From assembly GCA_020052215.1 (NCBI GenBank), contig JAGVPN010000337.1:1-6448 (forward strand): 6,448 nt of DNA, in the 5' to 3' direction. The stretch comes from Syntrophobacterales bacterium. GTDB lineage: Bacteria; Desulfobacterota; Desulfobaccia; Desulfobaccales; 0-14-0-80-60-11. The notes beneath the pieces were generated by a model that was not told the origin of the DNA, ran no database searches, and saw only the letters and a program-made list of their open reading frames with translations. Position 1 is the first letter of the stretch; each line of letters starts with the position of its first letter. Positions 1 to 4,449 of the stretch are shown here, in pieces. The position numbers were made by a program, and so were the translations under genes.

Positions 1-150
1 CCGGGCCGTTTTTTCCAAGGCCGTCTGCAGCGTCTGCCGGCTCATGACGCCGGGGTCGGCGCCGTCCGAATAGCAATATCGGCAGCTAAGATTGCAGCGC
101 TTCACCGGCTCCAGGATCAGGGTGAAGGCGTCGTTGGCATCAACCGGCAT
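1..150 (-). CDS. Second radical SAM protein, N-terminal 50 codons only (cut by window edge)
   Basis: Seen: an open frame starting at ATG 148-150 and running off the left edge. Residues 19-26 read C-NLS-C-RY-C, the CxxxCxxC motif that binds the catalytic [4Fe-4S] cluster and SAM in radical SAM enzymes. It follows a hydrophobic beta-strand (TLILEPVKR), as is typical of strand 1 of the TIM barrel. A GGGAG ribosome site (158-162) lies 7 nt upstream. The start overlaps the end of the preceding radical SAM gene by 11 nt (140-150), so the two are almost certainly co-transcribed and translationally coupled. Known: tandem radical SAM genes occur in several RiPP loci, for example the His-Xaa-Ser repeat (hxsB/hxsC) systems. 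Inferred: it is a second maturase, or a partner of the first, acting on the Trp-x-Asn peptide encoded upstream. The short N-terminus before the cluster motif leaves no room for a leader-binding (PqqD-like) domain there. Whether it has a SPASM domain cannot be seen. The radical SAM assignment is firm; the substrate is not. Confidence 0.85.
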   Translation of the reverse strand, partial: MPVDANDAFTLILEPVKRCNLSCRYCYSDGADPGVMSRQTLQTALEKTAR

Positions 151-1405
151 TGGCGAGCTCCCGCCGGACGGCTTCCCGCAGGTGGTGACGGAAAGCTCTC
201 AGCCCCTCACAGAAGTACGTCTCCCCGCGGACCTGATCCCAAGCAGGGGGGAGGACGGCGTCGGCCCAGCGGTGGTCAGGCAGTCCCTCTGACCGGGCCC
301 GGAGCAGCATGGCGTTGTATTTCATGCAGGTGAAACACCCGCCGATACACTGCCGGCCCCATTCACAGCCCCCGCAGGCCATATGCTTCCCGGATCGCCG
401 AATCCTCTGCTTAATCTTTTCCCACAGGACGGCCTTGTTCGTCAAAATGGCCGCCAGGGAATCCTGGTGGATATCTCCCAGGGCCGTCTTCTCATCATTC
501 ACCCACTGGTCACAGCTGAACACTTTGCCATCGGGGGCGAAAATCAGGCGCCGGAAGTCGCAGCGTTTCTTGTGGAAGGGGTCGCCCAGATTGATTTCCG
601 GCTGCAGGACCATCTTGACTTCTTGGCGCAACTCTTTGAAATCCATCTGCCCCTCCTGGTCCCAGAACCAGAGATCAAACAATTCGATCAGAAACCGTCC
701 CACTTCTGCCGGCAAAGGGGCAAGGTCTGACAACCCTGAAACCCCGCCGGCCGCAGGGCCCAGGTCCAGCCAGCGCACATCATAGATATCCAGCTGGACT
801 TCTGCTCTCAATTCCTTGAAAAATTCAAACAGGTCGACCGCGCGGTGGATGCCCGCCCGGGTAACCACCGCAATCACTGCCACGCGGTCTGCCTGGGCGT
901 AACCACGGTAACATTCAATACCGCGCCGGGCGGCATCAAAAGACCCGGCCCGCGAGCCGCGAAAACACCGGTACCGATCGTGAATCTCCTGGGGCCCATC
1001 CAGGCTGAAGCCCACCTGAAATTGATATTCGGTGAGCAATCGAGCCATATCATCGCTCATGAGGGTCCCGTTGGTCTGAATCCGGTTATCAAAAGAAAGC
1101 TCGGGATACTGAGCCTCGAGGCCAATGATGGCGCGAAAAAAATCGAGGCCCGCCAGCAGGGGCTCACCGCCGTGCCAGTAGATCTGAATTACCTTGGTGA
1201 GAGGATCAACGGTGAGATTATGGGCGATAACGCGGCGTAGAATCGTCTCAACCGTGGAGAGGCCGATAATACCCCCGGAATGCTCCTGGAAGCAATATCC
1301 GCACGCCAGGTTGCAGTTCCGAGTTACCTGGATTTGGGGCACCACCGGCAAAGATTTTTCGCGATCGGGACCGTATGGTTGTATGGGAGAGAGATTTTCC
1401 ACCAT
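140..1405 (-). CDS. Radical SAM/SPASM peptide maturase (anSME-like)
   Basis: 421 residues, complete. Seen: residues 31-38 read C-NLA-C-GY-C (CxxxCxxC, cluster/SAM site). HGGEPL at 78-83 is the GGE SAM-amino-group motif. QTNGTL at 110-115 and SLDGP at 134-138 are typical of the anSME/peptide-maturase barrel. The C-terminal third has the full SPASM pattern: C282-x10-G293-x4-C298, then C344-x2-C347-x5-C353-x3-C357, with C360 and C399 as further candidates for the last ligand. Two auxiliary Fe-S clusters are therefore expected. Known: enzymes of this architecture modify sulfatases or RiPP precursors, including aromatic-to-Cβ cyclophane synthases. Inferred: the substrate is the Trp-x-Asn peptide encoded 328 nt upstream on the same strand. 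The ATG at 1403-1405 is the only methionine in the open frame back to the upstream stop, but it has no recognisable Shine-Dalgarno. There is no N-terminal RRE/PqqD-like domain. The alternative, a sulfatase maturase, is less likely because no sulfatase is nearby and a repeat peptide is. Confidence 0.9.
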   Translation of the reverse strand: MVENLSPIQPYGPDREKSLPVVPQIQVTRNCNLACGYCFQEHSGGIIGLSTVETILRRVIAHNLTVDPLTKVIQIYWHGGEPLLAGLDFFRAIIGLEAQYPELSFDNRIQTNGTLMSDDMARLLTEYQFQVGFSLDGPQEIHDRYRCFRGSRAGSFDAARRGIECYRGYAQADRVAVIAVVTRAGIHRAVDLFEFFKELRAEVQLDIYDVRWLDLGPAAGGVSGLSDLAPLPAEVGRFLIELFDLWFWDQEGQMDFKELRQEVKMVLQPEINLGDPFHKKRCDFRRLIFAPDGKVFSCDQWVNDEKTALGDIHQDSLAAILTNKAVLWEKIKQRIRRSGKHMACGGCEWGRQCIGGCFTCMKYNAMLLRARSEGLPDHRWADAVLPPAWDQVRGETYFCEGLRAFRHHLREAVRRELANAG

Positions 1406-1437
1406 GGGAATGAACAGGAATGTGAGGCACTGGACGT

Positions 1438-1467
1438 ATTCTAAAGTTTTGGAAAGTCTAATGCCAG
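1438..1467 (-). promoter_or_regulatory. Possible sigma70-type promoter for the radical SAM genes
   Basis: On the minus strand, CTGGCA (1462-1467; 4 of 6 matches to TTGACA) is followed after 18 nt by TAGAAT (1438-1443; 5 of 6 matches to TATAAT). Transcription would begin about 25 nt before the ATG at 1405. The placement between the hairpin and the radical SAM start, plus the absence of a good ribosome site for that gene, fits a short-leader transcript. Found by eye only; such matches arise by chance, so confidence is low. Confidence 0.3.
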
Positions 1468-1570
1468 GTGATGTGCGTGATCAAAATACTGAATGACCAG
1501 AACTCATTTCAAAACCGCATTCCGACGTCAACTTGAATCATCCCAGGGGGTTTAAGTTGGCAAATAATTA

Positions 1571-1650
1571 CCCGCTTTTCTAAAGGGGGTGCATGGGGGG
1601 ATTAGATAACAGCTGGACCATCCCCCAAATCCCCCTTTAGAAAAGGGGCG
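1571..1650. repeat. REP-like inverted repeat (hairpin) between peptide gene and radical SAM genes
   Basis: The left arm CTTTTCTAAAGGGGG (1575-1589) is exactly complementary to the right arm CCCCCTTTAGAAAAG (1631-1645). The pairing continues imperfectly inward, with the G run at 1595-1600 against the C run at 1622-1626. The result is a long stem with an internal mismatch and a loop centred near 1611. On either strand the stem is not followed by a T tract, so it is not a textbook intrinsic terminator. From general knowledge, C5TTTAGAAAAGG-type palindromes resemble dispersed intergenic repeats of many bacterial genomes. Calling this one REP-like is inference until copies are found elsewhere in the genome. 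Confidence 0.7.
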
Positions 1651-1733
1651 CCTCAAATCTCCGTATCCCCACCTTTAATTGGGTGAGAAAACGTATTTAC
1701 AGCCTAAGACAAGTTTTGAGATAGGCTCTCAGA

Positions 1734-1910
1734 TTACGTCCACCAATTGAACCAGTTGCCCCAGTTGTGCCAGTTGCGCCAGTTGCGCCAGTTGCCCCAG
1801 TTGCCCCAGTACGGGAATGCTACCCGCCTCTGGTTTTCCTGGCGGATTTCCTCCAGGAGTTCACAGAGGACCTTGTTCTTAACTTTTGCAGCTTGACTTT
1901 TATCAGCCAT
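1734..1910 (-). CDS. Trp-x-Asn repeat peptide, candidate RiPP precursor
   Basis: 58 residues. Residues 1-33 form a charged, probably helical leader (MADKSQAAK... LCELLEEIRQENQRR) with one Cys (16). Residues 35-55 are seven back-to-back W-x-N triplets whose middle residues are G, G, R, R, H, G, F, followed by W-W-T and the stop. Nine of the last 24 residues are Trp. ATG 1908-1910 was chosen because GAGGAGG (1916-1922) sits 5 nt upstream; an in-frame ATG at 1943 would lie inside the upstream gene and lacks this. The ribosome site overlaps the TGA of the secreted-protein gene, so the two are translationally coupled. No signal peptide and no double-Gly cleavage site are seen. Known: radical SAM cyclophane synthases join an aromatic side chain to the Cβ of the residue two positions on, often Asn or Asp. 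Inferred: up to seven Trp-Asn rings could form, made by the radical SAM enzymes encoded downstream. I recognise no named family. An unmodified Trp-rich structural or metal-binding peptide remains possible. Confidence 0.75.
   Translation of the reverse strand: MADKSQAAKVKNKVLCELLEEIRQENQRRVAFPYWGNWGNWRNWRNWHNWGNWFNWWT
1746..1808 (-). repeat. Seven tandem 9-nt repeats coding Trp-x-Asn
   Basis: Read on the coding strand, units 1, 2 and 6 are TGGGGCAAC, units 3 and 4 TGGCGCAAC, unit 5 TGGCACAAC and unit 7 TGGTTCAAT. The Trp codon never varies and Asn is AAC except in the last unit. Nearly all differences fall in the middle codon. The array looks like recent 9-nt duplications followed by changes confined to the middle position. 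Confidence 0.95.
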
Positions 1911-1915
1911 GGCGT

Positions 1916-1922
1916 CCTCCTC
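1916..1922 (-). promoter_or_regulatory. Ribosome binding site of the repeat peptide, overlapping the upstream stop codon
   Basis: GAGGAGG on the minus strand, 5 nt before ATG 1910, shares bases with the TGA (1921-1923) of the secreted-protein gene. It decides the peptide's start and implies coupled translation of the two genes. Confidence 0.85.
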
Positions 1923-2370
1923 AGTGGACCGGCAGACACACATCTTGGCGCCAGCGTTCCATGGCCATCAGATATTTGCCTTGCTGCAGCGGGCTCATTA
2001 GGGCCATTTCCTGGTTCAACTCATCCTGAAAAGAATTAAACAATTTAAGCTGCGCGGCAGTGAAGGCGGTTACCAGAGCCTTGACCTTCGCCTCGTCAGG
2101 GGTGGCGGCAGCTAAGGCGGCCTGCAAATCCTCCTTGGCTTTCTTCAAGTCGGCGATGGTTTTTTCCCGCGCGGTTACACACTTTTCTTCCAACGCCAAA
2201 AGCTTCTTTTCTTTATCCGGGGCAATCTTCAAGTCTTTGAGGGTCTGCGCTTTGAAGGCGCAGAGCTTTTTCCCCAAATCCTCATTCAACTGACCCAGGG
2301 CGGGCACCACCAGCAGAAAGCTCAAGATGGTGGAGAGCGCCCCCAGCTTGAAAATGAGCTTGCCTTTCAT
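1921..2370 (-). CDS. Small secreted helical protein, Spy/CpxP/metal-resistance-like
   Basis: 149 residues. Seen: a signal peptide with basic start (MKGK), hydrophobic core at about residues 9-22 and a likely cleavage after ALG (residue 26). The mature part is highly charged and helical, with a Lys/Glu/Ala-rich stretch at about 40-110 that may form a long hairpin or coiled coil. The C-terminal segment MSPLQQGKYLMAMERWRQ (125-142) resembles the LTxxQ-type motif of Spy/CpxP and zinc-resistance-associated periplasmic proteins. Three Cys (37, 64, 145) remain after cleavage and could form a disulfide or bind metal. Start: AAGGAGG (2376-2382) lies 5 nt before ATG 2370; a methionine at 2433 in the same frame lacks a ribosome site and would bury the signal peptide. 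Known: Spy is an ATP-independent periplasmic chaperone and CpxP/ZraP are envelope-stress sensors. Inferred: first gene of the peptide operon, possibly binding the exported Trp-rich product. The exact family is uncertain because the motif match is short. Confidence 0.8.
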   Translation of the reverse strand: MKGKLIFKLGALSTILSFLLVVPALGQLNEDLGKKLCAFKAQTLKDLKIAPDKEKKLLALEEKCVTAREKTIADLKKAKEDLQAALAAATPDEAKVKALVTAFTAAQLKLFNSFQDELNQEMALMSPLQQGKYLMAMERWRQDVCLPVH

Positions 2371-2738
2371 TTCATCCTCCTTTTGAATTGAAAAGATGCT
2401 GGGCATATAACTGCTGCACTTGGCTTGCTTCACAGGTTGCTGGTGGCAGTGGCGCCTGCTTTATCCTGACGCCCCGCCTAGCCTTTAGCCCGCCGAAAAT
2501 CCTGGCGGTCCGTCTGTTCCCTTCCAGGTAGGATACCCTTTATAAAACACGAACTTGGTAAAGCCGTCAAGTAAATTATTCTTGACTAAAGCGCATCTGT
2601 TTCCGTGGAGATTCAGGATGTTGAGTTTGAAGAATTCATGATCTCTGAATCCGTGGGCTGGTTGGCGCATGGTTTTGATTTTGTTGCTGGTTCCTCCCAG
2701 GGGATCGGTGGATAAAGTCTTGATTATTGCATTTTATC
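2371..2738. other. Non-coding gap between secreted-protein gene and holA
   Basis: No gene could be supported. The middle (about 2530-2740) looks AT-richer than the genes on either side. It ends in the ribosome site of the secreted-protein gene (AAGGAGG at 2376-2382). A TTATAT hexamer on the minus strand (2405-2410), 34 nt upstream of that start, could be a -10 box, but the hexamer 17 nt further up matches the -35 consensus poorly (3 of 6). No hairpin plus T-tract terminator for holA was found. A 61-codon frame at 2485-2670 (minus) has no ribosome site at usable distance and no recognisable motif. Confidence 0.6.
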
Positions 2739-3737
2739 TCACCCCGGCCCCATCTTGACTAAGGCCCACTCTAGCCAGAGCCGGGGGTTGCCGGTGCTGG
2801 TCTTGAGTTGGAAGTCCACGCGGTGCAGCATGGCCAGGTGGCCCTTGAGGGCCGCGTCGCTGAAGCGGGCCGCCTGCTGGGCCAGGCCCTTCACCTTGTA
2901 CGGGGGTACCTTCAGGCTGCCGGCCAGTTCCGCCGGATTGGCCCCCGCACCCTCCTTCACCCGGATGAGCAGGCGCACCTGCCGGGCCAACATCGCCAGG
3001 ATCTTGGCGGGGGGCTCCCCCATGTCCCACAGGGACCCCAGGGACGCCAGGCGCTGGTGAAAGCCGGGCGCCCCCAGGGCGTCTACCAGGGCGAAGATGT
3101 TGAAGGTGCGGCTGTGGCTGGCCAACTGGGTCACCAGGGCGGGGGTGAGGGCGTTGTCCGGCCCGGCGAACAGGGCCAGTTTTTCCAACTCCTGGCTCAA
3201 TTCCGCCAGGTTGTCCCCCACCATCTCCACCAGACGCTGGGCCGCGGCCAGAGTCAGGTTCTTCCCCAACTGCCGGGCCTCCCGGGTCAGCCACTGGTAA
3301 AGCTCGCCTTCCCGCAGGCGGTAAAACCCCAGGGCCGCCTCGCCTTTGGCCAGCCGCCCCCACACCGCGTGTTTTTCCACCTCCCTGGCCTTGAGGCCTT
3401 CCGCCAGGAGCACCACCCAGGCCCGGGGCGCCGGGTGGTCCAGATAGCCGGTGATGGCCTTGAGCTGGTCCCCGGGGTAGGTGTCCACCCGCCGCAGGAT
3501 GAGGAGTTGCCCCGGTCCCCACAGGGTGGCCGCCCGGGATTCGGCCAAAAACTCCGCCAGCCCCACCTCCTGAGCCTCCCGCACCACTTTGGTGGGCGGC
3601 TCCCCGGCCCGGTCCGTCAGCCCCGCCTCCAGGCGCACCAGCGCCCGGTTCATGAGGAACTCCTCATCGCCGTAAAAGAGATAGAGGGGCTTCACGGCGC
3701 CGCGTTCCAGATGGCGTTCTAAAAGGGGATGGGACAT
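2739..3737 (-). CDS. holA: DNA polymerase III, delta subunit
   Basis: 332 residues, close to the usual ~340. The delta subunit is the wrench of the clamp loader: with gamma/tau and delta-prime it opens the beta sliding clamp and loads it at primed sites. Seen: N-terminal PLYLFYGDEEFLMNRA (17-32), the family's opening strand and degenerate P-loop-like region. FNIFALVDAL (212-221) is the conserved core motif at the start of the C-terminal helical domain. The family-typical end D-x-QLKT...GNPRLWLEWALVKM lies at 308-329. Start ATG 3735-3737 fits the family N-terminus, but no clear Shine-Dalgarno precedes it. It lies 182 nt after lptE on the same strand; leuS–lptE–holA is a recurrent order in Desulfobacterota. 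The gap with repeats suggests it may be transcribed in part from its own promoter. The GC-rich coding strand throws up long open frames in other phases, which are shadows. Confidence 0.96.
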   Translation of the reverse strand: MSHPLLERHLERGAVKPLYLFYGDEEFLMNRALVRLEAGLTDRAGEPPTKVVREAQEVGLAEFLAESRAATLWGPGQLLILRRVDTYPGDQLKAITGYLDHPAPRAWVVLLAEGLKAREVEKHAVWGRLAKGEAALGFYRLREGELYQWLTREARQLGKNLTLAAAQRLVEMVGDNLAELSQELEKLALFAGPDNALTPALVTQLASHSRTFNIFALVDALGAPGFHQRLASLGSLWDMGEPPAKILAMLARQVRLLIRVKEGAGANPAELAGSLKVPPYKVKGLAQQAARFSDAALKGHLAMLHRVDFQLKTSTGNPRLWLEWALVKMGPG

Positions 3738-3775
3738 AGTTTTGAGCGGTCAGCTGTCAGCTTAAAAGATTGGTG

Positions 3776-3805
3776 AGTATGTTGGGTGAACCCACTATCA
3801 ATCAA
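3776..3805 (-). promoter_or_regulatory. Weak promoter-like pair upstream of holA
   Basis: On the minus strand, TTGATT (3800-3805; 4 of 6 to TTGACA) is followed after 18 nt by CATACT (3776-3781; 4 of 6 to TATAAT), about 40 nt before the holA start. The spacer contains a TGGGT-GA-ACCCA dyad (3783-3794) that could be an operator or only a small hairpin. Visual match only. Confidence 0.2.
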
Positions 3806-3823
3806 AAATAATTCATCTATTAT

Positions 3824-3840
3824 GGCGGGCAGTGCCCGCC
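3824..3840. repeat. GC-rich palindrome (REP-like hairpin)
   Basis: GGCGGGC-AGT-GCCCGCC forms a perfect 7-bp GC stem with a 3-nt loop, sitting in AT-rich intergenic DNA inside the 3745-3907 element. On the minus strand it is preceded by GTAG and followed by ATAATAGATG, with no T run immediately after the stem. That argues against a standard terminator. GTAGGGCGGGC-type hairpins are common dispersed intergenic repeats in bacteria (general knowledge). Confidence 0.8.
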
Positions 3841-3919
3841 CTACACCATCCTATCCAAATAAAGGTCACGACCCAGCAAACCCTTTTTTTGCTGAAAGCT
3901 GACCGCTGATAGCTAACCG

Positions 3920-4435
3920 CTAAATCACCAACAACACTTTGTCCAGCACCCGCCGGGCCAGGGTAATGGCCGCCCGCTGGATGCCTTCGGTTTTGGTGGC
4001 CTCCCCCAGGTGGTAATTAGGGTCAACCACGTAATCTTCCTGGAGAACCTGGGTGTCCTTCCAGAGGACCTTGCCGCCCTTCTTCTGGCGCAGGGTCATT
4101 TCGACCCTCAAGGTCACCCGGCGCACCGTGGAGCGGGTGACGGAGTCGAAGGCCACCGAGGTATTGTCCATTGACCGCACCTTGCCTTCCAGCACCAGGT
4201 CGGCGTCCCGGTCTCCGGGGACCACCTTGACCGCCTGGGTCTGAGCAAAGGCGTTGATCAGGGCCGTGGCGAAAATGGCCTCCAGCCCCACTTCGGTGGA
4301 GCGGTTGGCGAACAACGGGATGGCCAGGCTCGGCCGGAGTTGGGGATCGGGCGGCGCCGCCCCCAAGGGGCGGTAGCCGCAACCCCACAGGCTGACCAAA
4401 AGCAAGGCGACCACTCCGAGGCGGCAGACGGCCAT
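3920..4435 (-). CDS. lptE: LPS-assembly outer-membrane lipoprotein LptE
   Basis: 171 residues, within the usual family length. LptE plugs the LptD barrel in the outer membrane and helps insert lipopolysaccharide into the outer leaflet. Seen: a lipoprotein signal peptide with hydrophobic core LGVVALLLVSL (6-16) and lipobox L-W-G-C, lipidated at Cys19. It is directly followed by GYRPLG, the hallmark start of mature LptE (CGY-x-P/L). The core has the expected alternation: LAIPLFANRSTEVGLEAIFATALINAF, then a beta-rich middle ending VLWKDTQVLQEDYVVDPN, then a C-terminal helix. Start: GAGGGAG (4443-4449) lies 7 nt before ATG 4435 and overlaps the leuS stop, so translation is coupled to leuS. Sequence conservation in this family is low, so the call leans on the lipobox/GYR start, length and position between leuS and holA. 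Confidence 0.92.
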   Translation of the reverse strand: MAVCRLGVVALLLVSLWGCGYRPLGAAPPDPQLRPSLAIPLFANRSTEVGLEAIFATALINAFAQTQAVKVVPGDRDADLVLEGKVRSMDNTSVAFDSVTRSTVRRVTLRVEMTLRQKKGGKVLWKDTQVLQEDYVVDPNYHLGEATKTEGIQRAAITLARRVLDKVLLVI

Positions 4436-4442
4436 GGCTTCA

Positions 4443-4449
4443 CTCCCTC
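4443..4449 (-). promoter_or_regulatory. Ribosome binding site of lptE, overlapping the leuS stop
   Basis: GAGGGAG on the minus strand shares bases with the leuS TGA (4448-4450) and sits 7 nt before the lptE ATG. It fixes the lptE start and indicates leuS and lptE share a transcript. Confidence 0.8.

Larger units (their letters stand above)
1406..1733. other. Non-coding gap between peptide gene and radical SAM operon
   Basis: No credible gene was found here. It holds a strong inverted repeat (about 1571-1650), a weaker pair of imperfect inverted repeats near its ends (1499-1515 and 1713-1729, 13 of 17 positions matching when one is reverse-complemented) and a possible minus-strand promoter (1438-1467). 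The gap means the radical SAM genes may be expressed separately from the precursor, or at a lower level by read-through past the hairpin. A small 6-bp inverted repeat (AGCCTA at 1701-1706, TAGGCT at 1722-1727) lies just downstream of the peptide stop and is not followed by a T tract. Confidence 0.7.
3745..3907. repeat. Inverted-repeat-bounded intergenic element (REP/MITE-like)
   Basis: AGCGGTCAGCTGTCAGC (3745-3761) and the reverse complement of 3891-3907 agree at 16 of 17 positions. They face each other across 129 nt that include a perfect palindrome. Together they fill almost the whole lptE–holA gap. No open frame or target-site duplication is obvious. A short non-autonomous mobile element or complex REP unit is the likeliest reading. 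From general knowledge, AGCTGA/CAGCT-type strings recur in intergenic DNA of many genomes; copies elsewhere would decide it. Confidence 0.5.

Noticed and set aside
140..1405. Anaerobic sulfatase maturase
   Set aside because: The SPASM pattern is compatible with one, but there is no sulfatase in the window and a repetitive short peptide is adjacent. A peptide maturase is the better explanation.
1575..1645. Intrinsic terminator after the repeat-peptide gene
   Set aside because: The stem is strong but is not followed by a T tract on the minus strand (or the plus strand). The structure fits a REP-like inverted repeat better, though it might still slow transcription.
1742..1810. Short tandem repeat that could be mistaken for a minisatellite or CRISPR-like array
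   Set aside because: The units are 9 nt with no spacers, keep a coding frame on the minus strand and sit behind a strong ribosome site. It is protein-coding repeat DNA.
1767..2039. Plus-strand frame opening with repeated Pro-Val-Ala
   Set aside because: It is the antisense reading of the Trp-x-Asn repeat and then runs through the secreted-protein gene. It has no ribosome site and the repeat is explained by the other strand.
1921..2433. Longer start for the secreted protein (ATG at 2433)
   Set aside because: The ATG at 2370 has AAGGAGG 5 nt upstream and begins a clean signal peptide. The longer form would place the hydrophobic core internally.
2485..2670. 61-codon minus-strand frame in the holA–secreted protein gap
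   Set aside because: The nearest purine-rich ribosome-like site is more than 20 nt from its ATG, and no domain or composition supports it. It could be a remnant, but that cannot be shown.
2808..3722. 304-codon plus-strand frame opposite holA
   Set aside because: holA is unmistakable on the minus strand. Long antisense frames arise from high third-position GC, and the translation has no recognisable domain.
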